From positions 372,001 through 436,000 of the forward strand of contig NZ_BRZA01000001.1 in assembly GCF_026012395.1 (NCBI RefSeq): DNA of 64,000 bases, written 5' to 3'. Below, in pieces: positions 38,397 to 47,811 of the stretch (positions are counted from its first letter, which is position 1; every line of letters starts with the position of its first letter). This stretch comes from Lysinibacillus piscis (GTDB lineage: Bacteria; Bacillota; Bacilli; Bacillales_A; Planococcaceae). Position numbers and translations under genes: made by a program. The notes under the pieces were generated by a model. The model worked only from the letters and a program-made list of their open reading frames with translations. It was not told the DNA's origin and made no database searches.

Positions 38397-39749
38397 TTAC
38401 ATATATTTTAGTATATTTGCAATATAACTATCATTTAACCAATAACACTGCTTTGTAATTCTTTGTCCATCTGGTAGCTCTGTTTGATCAGCTGCATTTC
38501 TACCTTTTGGACGAACATGTAGTACGTTATTAAATTTTGTATCAGGTAAATTATTTTTAACACCACGGCTTGTATTGTGTAATTGTATACCTTCATTTAC
38601 AACTCTCCGAATTTCCTGCCAATACTCATATACCTTTGTTTCAATTGTATCCATTGGCATATGCCATAGCTTGATGCCTTTAAAAATAAGTTCGCTTTGG
38701 GCATTAAATTGGAATACGACAAACAACAACTGTGTTTCTAAAAAGTAATCTCGAATATAGCTTTCTTCCCAATCTTCTTGAACAATTTCTTTGAAGTTAA
38801 TATTAACAAACGACATATGCTCTTTCGGTACACCATTCTCTTTCAAACGCACCGTTTTAAATTGAATATTAGCCTTTGCAAATTCGGCAACTTTATCTAG
38901 ACGAGTCCCCTTAACACCTAACAGCGAACTAATCAAATTGGCAATAAAGGCTTTATTACTAGGAACAAAAGGAACACCTAATTGCGCCGCCATCTCTTCT
39001 TGTGTCATACCTATATACAAAGAAAAACGTTCTTGTAACAGCTCCTCAAGGGTCTTTTCACGTAGCTCACTTTTAGATGCAAAATAAGTCAACTTCTCAT
39101 TTGTAATGACTTCACGAACGATTGATGTCATATAGGATTGTTTTAACGAATAGGCACGTTGCGATGCTGATATGTCAGAGTAAGGCTGTTGCCGAACAGA
39201 ATTTTTATTGGCTCCTTTTGTACAAGCACCTAAATATTGTGTGTCTCCTTCTGATAACAGATGTGCTTCACCTTTACGAATCTTTTCTACGATATATGCC
39301 CAATCTTTTTTTATAATAATTAAATCTTCTTCTGGATAATCATATAGAATCGTCTCAATAATACGAAAATCCCCACGATTTATTTCCTGTTGCCATTCAT
39401 AAAACATGAGTAATAGTTTACGATTTTTATGCCAAAAGCTTGATGTCTCAAACTCTGTATGTACTTCTTCCATATAGTTAATAATGTTCAGTACAAGCCG
39501 TTCTTTAGCTGATAATGTACCATTTTTATTTTTCCGAAATGGTGTGACTTTTAATTCAATTCCCAACTCTTTAAAGTCTGGCTCAGCATTACTATTAATT
39601 TCATAGCCAAAATGACTTTCTTCGATAATATGACCAAAGCCACCTTTTTGATTTTTACTTAATCGATCATGTTGATCAATCTCGTTAAACGTTTTTCCAA
39701 TTGCTTCTTGGGCTTTTGCTAATAACTGGCGTTCATTTTTGTATAGCAT
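38397..39749 (-). CDS. Sau3AI/MutH-family type II restriction endonuclease
   Basis: The 450-residue protein has an N-terminal MutH-like nuclease domain: FNEIDQHD, GGFGHIIEESHFG, and the catalytic run PDFKELGIELKVTPF, supplying Asp and the E-x-K pair. A second half of similar size (from about residue 220) fits the two-domain Sau3AI architecture, in which the C-terminal copy binds but does not cut. Sau3AI cleaves GATC when cytosine is unmethylated. It is transcribed with the methyltransferase downstream. Confidence 0.88.
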   Translation of the reverse strand: MLYKNERQLLAKAQEAIGKTFNEIDQHDRLSKNQKGGFGHIIEESHFGYEINSNAEPDFKELGIELKVTPFRKNKNGTLSAKERLVLNIINYMEEVHTEFETSSFWHKNRKLLLMFYEWQQEINRGDFRIIETILYDYPEEDLIIIKKDWAYIVEKIRKGEAHLLSEGDTQYLGACTKGANKNSVRQQPYSDISASQRAYSLKQSYMTSIVREVITNEKLTYFASKSELREKTLEELLQERFSLYIGMTQEEMAAQLGVPFVPSNKAFIANLISSLLGVKGTRLDKVAEFAKANIQFKTVRLKENGVPKEHMSFVNINFKEIVQEDWEESYIRDYFLETQLLFVVFQFNAQSELIFKGIKLWHMPMDTIETKVYEYWQEIRRVVNEGIQLHNTSRGVKNNLPDTKFNNVLHVRPKGRNAADQTELPDGQRITKQCYWLNDSYIANILKYM

Positions 39750-39856
39750 TAAATCACCTCATTCAAAATTTCAAGCTATTTATTATATCTTTTATATAAA
39801 ATTATACTATAAATTAGTTTTTATATCCTGTAACTCCCATTTCCCTCATCACTTTT

Positions 39857-39900
39857 GGCCCTTTAGAACGGCCGATTTTTATCATTTGGCCTGCTAAAAT
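39857..39900 (+). promoter_or_regulatory. Promoter of the second methyltransferase with three GGCC sites
   Basis: GGCC occurs at 39857-39860, 39870-39873 and 39888-39891 in an otherwise AT-rich intergenic region. The last is adjacent to an extended -10, TGCTAAAAT (39892-39900), 32 bp upstream of the ATG. The downstream enzyme looks like a GGCC methyltransferase, so the sites may serve autoregulation. Confidence 0.5.
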
Positions 39901-39932
39901 GTAGCATACAGCTTATGTTTGAAGGTGACTTT

Positions 39933-41159
39933 ATGAAAAAGAGTGATGACAAAATAAATATACAACAGGTGTTACAACATCAAATTTCATTAGAAGAAAT
40001 GAATTATATACAAGTGAGCCAGCATCATGACGAACTTATTGCAATTCAATACATCCCATCCAAACTCAACACCATCAGCCTTTTCTCTGGCTGTGGGGGT
40101 TTAGACCTTGGCTTTGAATTAGCTGGACTTGCCGCAGTTATTGGGGAGGAGGCCGCATTAGAGGCTTTTCAATCAAAGGAAGCGTATGATACAGTACGTG
40201 GGCAAAGTATTTTCCATACAATTTATACAAATGATTTATTTAAAGAGGCGAATGAATCGTATCAAACCAATTTTCCCGACTCCGTTTTCCAACATAGTAT
40301 TGATATTCGCAAGGTACGAAATTTTCCAAAAGCAGACCTTGTAATTGGCGGTTTTCCATGTCCTGGCTTTAGTGAGGCTGGACCACGTTTAATTGATGAT
40401 GAGCGCAATTTTTTATATATTCATTTCATTCGTTGTATTACACAAGCACAGCCAGATGTTTTTGTTGCTGAAAATGTAAAGGGCATGATGACGCTTGGAA
40501 AAGGCGAGGTCATTAAGCAAATTACTGAAGATTTTGCCGCTAGTGGCTATGATGTACAGTATCGTTTACTCAATGCTCGTGATTATGGTGTACCACAATT
40601 ACGTGAACGAGTGTTTATCGTTGGCGTAAAAAAAGGACTTAATTTTCACTATCACTATCCTGCCGCTACACACGGTGACGGACTTCTACCATTTACCACA
40701 TTACAACAAGCAATTGGTGATTTAGAAACAATGCCTGGTCCTTATTTTACAGGGTCTTATTCCAGCATCTATATGTCACGTAATCGCAAAAAAAGCTGGG
40801 ATGAGCAAAGTTTTACGATTCAAGCATCTGGTCGACAGGCTCCGCTCCATCCAAGTGGTTTAGCAATGGAGAAAATCAGTAAGGACACATGGATTTTTCC
40901 AGATGGTGAAGAACAGCATCGTCGTCTATCTGTAAAAGAAATCGCTCGCATCCAAACATTCCCTGATTGGTATACATTTAGTGATGGCGGCAATATGAAT
41001 GTGACTGCCAATAATCGACTAGACAAGCAGTATAAGCAAATTGGTAATGCTGTACCTGTGTTATTAGCCAAAGCCGTGGCTACATCGATTGCAGAATGGG
41101 CAGTTCCATTTGTAGCACAACGCACTAACGAACAAACGCAACAATTAAAGTTATTTTAA
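39933..41159 (+). CDS. C5-cytosine DNA methyltransferase, M.HaeIII-like
   Basis: The 408-residue enzyme has SLFSGCGGLDLGFELAG (I), GGFPCPGFSEAGPRL (IV, catalytic Cys), AENVKGMM (VI), QLRERVFIVGV (VIII) and GNAVPVLLAKAVATSI (X). Its target-recognition part (GSYSSIYMSRNR and FTIQASGRQAPLHP) closely resembles M.HaeIII as I recall it, so GGCC is the best guess. An insertion of about 30 residues follows motif I. The ATG at 39933 has AAGGTG 5 nt upstream; a reading from 39915 lacks a site. It is divergent from the GATC system and has no nuclease partner in view. Confidence 0.88.
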   Translation: MKKSDDKINIQQVLQHQISLEEMNYIQVSQHHDELIAIQYIPSKLNTISLFSGCGGLDLGFELAGLAAVIGEEAALEAFQSKEAYDTVRGQSIFHTIYTNDLFKEANESYQTNFPDSVFQHSIDIRKVRNFPKADLVIGGFPCPGFSEAGPRLIDDERNFLYIHFIRCITQAQPDVFVAENVKGMMTLGKGEVIKQITEDFAASGYDVQYRLLNARDYGVPQLRERVFIVGVKKGLNFHYHYPAATHGDGLLPFTTLQQAIGDLETMPGPYFTGSYSSIYMSRNRKKSWDEQSFTIQASGRQAPLHPSGLAMEKISKDTWIFPDGEEQHRRLSVKEIARIQTFPDWYTFSDGGNMNVTANNRLDKQYKQIGNAVPVLLAKAVATSIAEWAVPFVAQRTNEQTQQLKLF

Positions 41160-41163
41160 AATC

Positions 41164-41204
41164 AAAAAGCAATTCAGCATCCTCACATGCCGAATCGCTT
41201 TTTT
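41164..41204. terminator. Bidirectional terminator between methyltransferase and surface protein
   Basis: An imperfect stem (AAAAAGCAATTC with GAATCGCTTTTTT around GCAT/ATGC) lies between two convergent genes with U-tracts for both directions. Confidence 0.8.
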
Positions 41205-41205
41205 G

Positions 41206-44085
41206 CTACAAATCATGACTATACAAATTTTTATAAAGCATTTCTAATTTTTTTGTTAATTGACTGTAAGTTGTTTGCCATTTAGTACGCGCTTGTTTGT
41301 TTTCTTCTGTTTCTGGAACGTACAGGGCATGGACATCTGCTACTTTTTTCAAATCAGTCTCTGCTTGCACTAGTTTGCTATAGTTTTTGACAACTTTCTT
41401 GTCATTAGCTGTAAGTGCATCATAGGCTAATCGAAGCTCCTTTACTTTGGCCTCTACATTGTTGATATACTCTCCTTTTATCAGTAGCACTTCAATACCT
41501 TCCATTACGCGTATTGCCGCTTCGATGGATTGTTGCTGCCCTTTATCTTTTTCAATAACAGCTTGTCGTATTTCTGGGTTCAATAAACTCGTTTGCTTCG
41601 CTGTCAGGTTAGTAAATGCTTTTATGACGGTTGCAGGATTGCTGACGAATGATTTTTCATATTGCTTCATAAATGACTCTATTTTTTTGACATCCGCCAC
41701 AGCTGTCGTTAAAATCGCCGCATTGGAAATGTTCTTTTTATCCACTGCACTCAATTTATTATATTGCGTGGATAGCTCCGTGATTTTGGCGATTGGCACA
41801 ATGTACATATCCCCTGCAAGGATAGCTGCAATTTCTTGATTTAATTGTGAAAGATTTGGTGCATTTTTATCCACTAAACGATTATTCAGTAAATCTTCAT
41901 ATTGCTGCTTCGCTAAATATTGCTGGTTAGCAGGTAGCTTCGCATAAGCTGTTTTCACACTATCAATTTTTTTCGCTTGCTTCGTCACATCCAGTTCTTC
42001 TCTAGCCGTCTGGATTTTTTTATGGAAGGCTACAACGCCCGATACATCTTTACTAGCTGCTGTTAGTAAATGATAATTTGTGACATATTTCCGTGCACCT
42101 GAAGACAGATTTTTATAAGCTGTGGTAGCTGTATTTACGGCTGCTTCAAATTGAGCAAACGTATAGCTCGTGACGTTTGTTAGGTGGTCAATGTCAGCCT
42201 TCAATTTTTCAGCAGCTGCCTTGTCAGCAGGCTCCTTTGTATTTGGATCGACGATGATGTTCGGTGCTTGCCCTAAAATAGACGCATTATATACTAAAGA
42301 TTGCTGCAAGCTTGTTAGTTTATTGTACGCTTTCAAGACATTTGTATAGGCTGATTGTCGTTTATTTTCTGCTACACCCTTTGTCTCTGTTAACTGCTTA
42401 TACGCATCAATATCCTTGATGACCTTATCCGCTATTTTCAAATCTTTTTGTAATGTTACAAGTCGCTCATAGTTTACGATTTGCATAGCCGATGCTTTCG
42501 TCAAACCTTTGTATTCCGTTATGATGCGATTCACATTATTAACATGACTTTGCCAAGAATGGACAGACGGCTCTATTGGATAAGCATTACTACTATTCCC
42601 TACATAGCCTGCAACATCACTATTGAGCTTACTAATTTGAGCGTCTTCTGCACTTTCTGCTTGTAATAACATCGTTAAATAATTTGCTGGGACTAATCGC
42701 CATTGCTTATATGTCAGCTTATTATACGCTGTACGAATCGATTGCGCTGTTGTCACTTGCTTATTCGCTGTATTATTAGCTGATAATTTATCGAATAGCT
42801 TCATAAACTGCTCCACTTTTTTTACATCTTGCTTGGCATCTGTCATAATCGTTTGGTTTTGAACTGCTGCCTTTGCAATAGCAGAAAGTTTAGCCATATC
42901 TTTATCAATAGCTGCAAGTGCTGATTGTAGCTCTATTTGAGTTGTTGCTTGATATTTCACAAAGGATTTTTCATATACCAGTAAAGCTAGAATCGCTTCA
43001 TTGATTCTTCTAACCTCCTTAAACTCCTCGATATCTGTTGGTGGATTCAGTAGATTTTTAATGCTTGTATATAAAACATCCCCTTTATCTAAGCTGCGTT
43101 GTAGTACATTCAGCTTACTATAGGCATCCTCTACTTCCTTCAAATATTTCGGCAAATCCTTTGCATTGATTTCCCCTAGCTTATTCACTTTTTCATCGAG
43201 CTTACTGATGACGACAATATCCTCTACAGCTTGCTTTAATACCGCAGCGTTTGTTACATTGGCTTTTGCACCTGCAGGTAATGCCTGATACTTACTGTTC
43301 AAAGCCGTTACCTCTGCTTGGAACGATGCAAAATTAGAGACATTATATGTATAGCTGTTTACTAATAATGCTTTAATCTCAGCCACTATGGTATTGGAAG
43401 ATTCATTTGATACGGTTATTGGAGGTGAGAAGTCTGACTCTACTACAGCCGATCCTACTCTTGCCTTCACTCTCACAATAATTTCTTGCATCCCTTTTTC
43501 TAAAGCATTTCCAGGAATAGCATATGTACCACCCGTTGCACCATCAATAATCGTGAAGGATTCCCCTACTTTATAAAACCATTGGTAGCTATATATAATT
43601 TCACTTTCTTGTATCTTCGCACCTAGTTTATCTGTCACCAATGCCCCTTGTACACGTACAGTTTCACCTGGTGCTGCAAAATCTGCACTACCACTAATTT
43701 TTGGTGCTGTGATTGTTAACTCTAACGCATTAATGGCAATTGGTGCACTTTTATATTTATTGCCTGTCGTTGTTGTTGCCTCTACAAAAATCCGCTTACC
43801 AGCTGCTTCAGAAGGTACTTTCAATTCGGCCTTTGTCGCTCCTGTAATCGGCTTATTTGTTGTATTTTTAGCGTCACTTTCACCCGCTACTTCCTCTGCA
43901 TAATACCATTGATAACCACTGACAATAGAATTTGCTGGAATTTTATCAATATTTGCTTTTAATGTACCATTGACCATTTGCTGCCCTGTAATAGTTAGCG
44001 TATAGTTCTCCTCTGCCCCTACCATTGTTGGAGCAACGAGTGCCATTGGAATGGCGCTTATTGTGAAAAATAATTTTTTATTCAA
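41206..44085 (-). CDS. Secreted helical-repeat surface protein
   Basis: The 959-residue protein has a signal peptide (KKLFFTISAIPMALVAPTMVGA). Two beta-rich Ig-like segments follow (about residues 25-125 and 130-230; LTITGQQMVNGTLKANI and ITAPKISGSADF). The rest is a series of about eight helical repeats of roughly 75-85 residues with the pattern tyr-x2-leu, NV/N(A/Y)-x-L, then a second helix; examples are LPAGAKANVTNAAVL and LSSGARKYVTNYHLL. No LPXTG, SLH or membrane anchor is visible. I chose the TTG at 44085, which follows GAGGAGG. Function is unknown; adhesion or S-layer association is possible. Confidence 0.75.
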   Translation of the reverse strand: MNKKLFFTISAIPMALVAPTMVGAEENYTLTITGQQMVNGTLKANIDKIPANSIVSGYQWYYAEEVAGESDAKNTTNKPITGATKAELKVPSEAAGKRIFVEATTTTGNKYKSAPIAINALELTITAPKISGSADFAAPGETVRVQGALVTDKLGAKIQESEIIYSYQWFYKVGESFTIIDGATGGTYAIPGNALEKGMQEIIVRVKARVGSAVVESDFSPPITVSNESSNTIVAEIKALLVNSYTYNVSNFASFQAEVTALNSKYQALPAGAKANVTNAAVLKQAVEDIVVISKLDEKVNKLGEINAKDLPKYLKEVEDAYSKLNVLQRSLDKGDVLYTSIKNLLNPPTDIEEFKEVRRINEAILALLVYEKSFVKYQATTQIELQSALAAIDKDMAKLSAIAKAAVQNQTIMTDAKQDVKKVEQFMKLFDKLSANNTANKQVTTAQSIRTAYNKLTYKQWRLVPANYLTMLLQAESAEDAQISKLNSDVAGYVGNSSNAYPIEPSVHSWQSHVNNVNRIITEYKGLTKASAMQIVNYERLVTLQKDLKIADKVIKDIDAYKQLTETKGVAENKRQSAYTNVLKAYNKLTSLQQSLVYNASILGQAPNIIVDPNTKEPADKAAAEKLKADIDHLTNVTSYTFAQFEAAVNTATTAYKNLSSGARKYVTNYHLLTAASKDVSGVVAFHKKIQTAREELDVTKQAKKIDSVKTAYAKLPANQQYLAKQQYEDLLNNRLVDKNAPNLSQLNQEIAAILAGDMYIVPIAKITELSTQYNKLSAVDKKNISNAAILTTAVADVKKIESFMKQYEKSFVSNPATVIKAFTNLTAKQTSLLNPEIRQAVIEKDKGQQQSIEAAIRVMEGIEVLLIKGEYINNVEAKVKELRLAYDALTANDKKVVKNYSKLVQAETDLKKVADVHALYVPETEENKQARTKWQTTYSQLTKKLEMLYKNLYSHDL

Positions 44086-44190
44086 AATATATACCTCCTC
44101 TGTCTCCACCATTATATCGGTCATATTTTCATAAATTCCTTTGTTTTACCGATTCTTCATAAAAAATGGATACTTAGTAGCATATAAAAT

Positions 44191-44228
44191 AAAAAAAGGC
44201 TGCCCTTTATCCATCAAATGCAGCCTTT
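44191..44228 (-). terminator. Terminator of the deacetylase-dgaE-dgaF-kdgK-cutC operon
   Basis: AAAGGCTGC pairs with GCAGCCTTT, and seven T follow on the minus strand, 13 bp past the cutC stop. Confidence 0.88.
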
Positions 44229-44240
44229 CGTCCATATAGC

Positions 44241-44933
44241 TTACTTAATCATTTCTTTTATCTTTGTTAGTATATTCCCATCAATCATTTGACCGAAATC
44301 GCCTTCTTTTCTAACACCTGAACCAAAATGGTAGTAAGGTGCCTGCAATGCTTGATGTACCATATCAATATTGTGTACATTAAGTCCTGACCCCGGCATA
44401 ACTAGCGGATAATTAGGCGATTGTGAAGAATATTGGACTAAAGATTGGATAGTTGCTAATCCTTCTACAGCCGTTTGTTGCCCACCGGATGTTAGCACTT
44501 GATTGATTCGATAAGGTGATTGACAAAGCGATTGATACAATGCTTCAGTATGTTCCTCATCAATTGCCCGATGGAAGGTGATTGACAAATCCCCTAACTC
44601 CTCCATTACTTGTCCCAGCATCTGAAAATCAATCTTAGTGTCCTTTGTTAATGCACCAAAGACAATACCCGCAGCTCCAAGCCCTCGTATCATGTGTAAA
44701 TCTTCCTTCATCGTTGCCCATTCCTCTTGATGATACTGGTAGGAATAACTGTGAGGACGTAACATAACCATAACAGGAATTTTTACACTATTGATAACTT
44801 GCTTTACCGTCCCATAGCTTGGTGTCAACCCACCTTCACCAATTGCTGTCACCAATTCCAAACGGTCTGCTCCATATGCCTCTGCCATTTTAGCATCTTC
44901 CGCATTTAATACAATAACCTCTAGTTTACCCAT
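44241..44933 (-). CDS. cutC: CutC family protein
   Basis: The 230-residue protein has the CutC TIM-barrel signature: EVIVLNAEDAKMAEAYGADRLEL, IPVMVMLRPH, GIVFGALT, LSITFHRAID and LTSGGQ. CutC was first linked to copper tolerance, but its enzymatic role is unsettled. Here it is the last gene of a sugar-acid operon, 13 bp after kdgK, pointing to a carbohydrate role. No metal-site motif is evident. Confidence 0.9.
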   Translation of the reverse strand: MGKLEVIVLNAEDAKMAEAYGADRLELVTAIGEGGLTPSYGTVKQVINSVKIPVMVMLRPHSYSYQYHQEEWATMKEDLHMIRGLGAAGIVFGALTKDTKIDFQMLGQVMEELGDLSITFHRAIDEEHTEALYQSLCQSPYRINQVLTSGGQQTAVEGLATIQSLVQYSSQSPNYPLVMPGSGLNVHNIDMVHQALQAPYYHFGSGVRKEGDFGQMIDGNILTKIKEMIK

Positions 44934-44946
44934 ACCTTATTCCTCG

Positions 44947-45957
44947 CTATCTGATGACATCATGAATCGTTTGCGTCATTACTTGCCGTATATCCTGCTC
45001 AGACGACATTGGTGTGTCACCAACAATCGTGTGAGCTAACATACTTGCAGCAACTGCAAAATCCACGGTTTCCTTCGGTGAAAAGCCTTGCAGCTCACCA
45101 TGTATCACACCACTCGTATAAGCATCTCCTGCACCAATACGATCATGCACTGAAAATGTACGTTGATCTGAAAACGTCAATCGCTGGTTTTTCCATAAAA
45201 ATCCTTGTAAAGAATGTGTATTATCATGATTTACTGTGCGATGTGTACCTGCAATTACCGTAATATTGTACTTCTGCGCTACAAATGGCAATAATGCCTG
45301 TAGCTGTGCTGTTCGCTCTGTTTCCTCTGTAGTCATTTGCAGTGTCAGCATAGCATCTTTTTCATTCATCAGCACAATATCTGCTAGGTGAAGCATCTCC
45401 TCATAATGGGAGCGTGCCTTATCATAGCCATCCTCTCCCCAAAGTGTTGGACGATAGTTACAATCAAATACAACTGTACCACCATGTGCCTTTACAGCCG
45501 TAGCAAATTGCTTCATTTGCTGGCGCACCGTATCATTCATAGCCAGTGTAATGCCACAAAAATGGGCAACATCTATTTGTTTCGCTATTTCCTGAAAATC
45601 ATATAATGATGCTGTATTAAAGCTGCTTTCTAGACGATTCGAATACGTTACACGACTTGCACGTACACCAAAGCCATTTTCTAAAAAGTACATACCAATA
45701 TACTTTCCATTCCGTTGAATAAAGGTACAATCAATCCCCAATTTTTGAAGATTGGCAATGGCTGCATCTCCTACTGGATTAGCTGGTAAGGTGGAGACTA
45801 AATAACTAGGATAACCGAAACGACTTAAGGCCGCTGTTACATTCACACCTGTACCTGAAAAAGAGTATTGTAATGTATCTGCCTGTGATAACAGCGCATA
45901 GCCTGGTACCTGCAAACGCATCATGACTTCTCCAAATGCTGCAAAACGTTTACTCAT
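44947..45957 (-). CDS. kdgK: 2-keto-3-deoxygluconate kinase (PfkB family)
   Basis: The 336-residue protein is a PfkB sugar kinase close to KDG kinase. It has FAAFGEVMMRLQ at the start, SGTGVNVTAALSRFG, VFDCNYRPTLWG and the anion-hole motif IGAGDAYTSGVIHG with the catalytic Asp. It would phosphorylate 2-keto-3-deoxygluconate for the aldolase encoded upstream. I chose the ATG at 45957, overlapping the aldolase stop by 8 bp. The substrate is inferred from family and context. Confidence 0.85.
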   Translation of the reverse strand: MSKRFAAFGEVMMRLQVPGYALLSQADTLQYSFSGTGVNVTAALSRFGYPSYLVSTLPANPVGDAAIANLQKLGIDCTFIQRNGKYIGMYFLENGFGVRASRVTYSNRLESSFNTASLYDFQEIAKQIDVAHFCGITLAMNDTVRQQMKQFATAVKAHGGTVVFDCNYRPTLWGEDGYDKARSHYEEMLHLADIVLMNEKDAMLTLQMTTEETERTAQLQALLPFVAQKYNITVIAGTHRTVNHDNTHSLQGFLWKNQRLTFSDQRTFSVHDRIGAGDAYTSGVIHGELQGFSPKETVDFAVAASMLAHTIVGDTPMSSEQDIRQVMTQTIHDVIR

Positions 45958-46705
45958 TAGCATCTACCAATCTTTTCACTGTTGCTAGTAATTCTTGAAC
46001 GTCTCTTACATTGGTTTTGCCTGTCTCTTTATCAATAATCGATGAATACACATGTGGAATAATTTGTGGTACATTTGCTTCTAATGCAATACGAACAATC
46101 TCCTCAAAATTATCTTTATCAATACCACCTGTTGGTTCTAATGCAAAGCCTTCCTCTCCACAAGCCTGTGCAACTGCTCGGAATTCCTCCTCATATTTCA
46201 AACCTTGCATCGGGAAATATTTCAATGCATTGCCTCCCATATCACGAACAAGGGCAATCGCTGTTTTAATCGGCACAATGGCATGCTCAGACTGTGCTGC
46301 ACTAATTGGCCCTGTCGAAATATTGACATAGCCAACACGTCCAGTTGGAGATACTAAGCTATTAATCCAACTATCCTTTGCACCGAGATTAGCACGTGTT
46401 GCACCAACGGCAGGAAATACTTGATTAATATGACTACCAGCGTAATGCTTCGCAATTTCTGCAACAACAGCAGCTTGACGATTGTCTCCAGCACCTAAAC
46501 CAATGGATACCGCTTCATCAATCGCTTGACCATACTGCTTCATTGCGCTGACAGCTTGTTCTACCGTTGGGTAATCCTTTGATAATACACCTACTAATAC
46601 ATAGCCTTCCGCCGCCTCAAATACTTCCTTTGCATTGTCTACACTGTTTGCTAAGACATTTAAGGCTACGCGCCCTTTATAAAAACGTTTTGTAATCGTC
46701 GACAT
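45950..46705 (-). CDS. dgaF: DgaF-like 2-keto-3-deoxy-6-phosphogluconate aldolase
   Basis: The 251-residue protein matches the DgaF group rather than classical Eda. It has GRVALNVLANSVDNAKEVFEA, GLGAGDNRQAAVVAEI, NQVFPAVGATRA, a catalytic Lys candidate in NALKYFPMQGLKYE, and LEPTGGIDKDNFEEIV. It splits KDPG to pyruvate and glyceraldehyde-3-phosphate in the glucosaminate pathway of Salmonella. The start overlaps the dgaE-like stop (TAATG) with AGGAGG upstream. Confidence 0.88.
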   Translation of the reverse strand: MSTITKRFYKGRVALNVLANSVDNAKEVFEAAEGYVLVGVLSKDYPTVEQAVSAMKQYGQAIDEAVSIGLGAGDNRQAAVVAEIAKHYAGSHINQVFPAVGATRANLGAKDSWINSLVSPTGRVGYVNISTGPISAAQSEHAIVPIKTAIALVRDMGGNALKYFPMQGLKYEEEFRAVAQACGEEGFALEPTGGIDKDNFEEIVRIALEANVPQIIPHVYSSIIDKETGKTNVRDVQELLATVKRLVDANE

Positions 46706-47811
46706 TATTCATTTCCTCCTAAAATAGTACGTAGTTTTGCTACAATTATATGAATATCATCCCCTTGAAGTGGACGTGGATCAATATCAAAATAGCCTTG
46801 TCTCACACCATAATCACGTGTATAAATGGCTATATCACCCTCACACAGCGCTGTAACAACCTCTTGTGCTGTAAGCTTCGTCTGTGTTGCCTCAATATGA
46901 ATACGTGCTCGAAAAATAGCGCGTCCTGCCTCATCCTGAACAATCATCACTTTGACACCATCTATTGCATTCAACGCCATCAGTGCTTGCAATGTTTCCT
47001 TTTCCTGCTCACTGTGATCCTCTTTGACACAGTATTCATCCAATGCCTGTAGTAACCCAAAGGTTGTTTCTTTACCAACCTTCATGCTACGACCAATACA
47101 ATGCATCTGCACTTTCAGCCATTCAATATAGGTACGTCTACCCGCAACAATCCCTGAGGTTGGACCTTCAATTGCCTTAGAGCCACTATACACCACCAAA
47201 TCCGCACATTTCACATAGGTTTGCAAATCTTCCTCAGCCGCTGCATCGACAATAAGTGGTACATGATGCTTTTGTGCAATTGCCCATGCTTCCTCCACGG
47301 ATATCATATTTTTTTGTACAGCATGATGTGATTTGACATACAAAATAGCTGCTGTATGCTCACAAATGGCTTCCTCTATATGCTGTGCCTTTCCTTCATT
47401 TGCATAGCCTACCTCTACTAATGAGCCGCCGCCTAAATAAATCATCGTTTCAACAGGTGCACCGTACTGCACATTATGACCTTTTAGCATGATGATTTGA
47501 TTATTCGCAATGACTTCTTGATGGAGACGCTCACTTTTTCGACGATTGCCCTGTGTTACAAGTGCTGCAACGGAAAGAGCAATACCACTTGACGCTGAAT
47601 TGACAACAATAGCTGCCTCTGAGCCTACAATATTGGCAATATAGTCACCAGCCTTATCCACTAAATCAGCTATTTCTACATAGCGCTGGCCTCCCTGCTT
47701 CATCGCTTCCATCACTGTATTACTGGGTGAAGATACACCAAGGATACTCATACGTCCACTCGCATTAATAACACGTCTTAATCCATATTTAGCATTCCAT
47801 GTATTCTCCAT
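46705..47811 (-). CDS. dgaE: DgaE-like PLP lyase (SelA-related, glucosaminate-6-P ammonia-lyase)
   Basis: The 368-residue PLP enzyme is related to SelA and DgaE. It has GLRRVINASGRMSILG, AAIVVNSASSGIALSVAAL, LIVDAAAEEDLQTY, and a candidate PLP lysine in LVVYSGSKAIEGPTSGI. DgaE eliminates ammonia from D-glucosaminate-6-phosphate to give KDPG, which the next gene product would cleave. It overlaps the deacetylase gene by 23 bp. Exact substrate is inferred from adjacency to dgaF. Confidence 0.85.
   Translation of the reverse strand: MENTWNAKYGLRRVINASGRMSILGVSSPSNTVMEAMKQGGQRYVEIADLVDKAGDYIANIVGSEAAIVVNSASSGIALSVAALVTQGNRRKSERLHQEVIANNQIIMLKGHNVQYGAPVETMIYLGGGSLVEVGYANEGKAQHIEEAICEHTAAILYVKSHHAVQKNMISVEEAWAIAQKHHVPLIVDAAAEEDLQTYVKCADLVVYSGSKAIEGPTSGIVAGRRTYIEWLKVQMHCIGRSMKVGKETTFGLLQALDEYCVKEDHSEQEKETLQALMALNAIDGVKVMIVQDEAGRAIFRARIHIEATQTKLTAQEVVTALCEGDIAIYTRDYGVRQGYFDIDPRPLQGDDIHIIVAKLRTILGGNE

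Noticed and set aside
37063..39749. Depletion of GATC in the restriction genes
   Set aside because: I saw several GATC sites within the genes, so there is no evident avoidance; exact counting would be needed.
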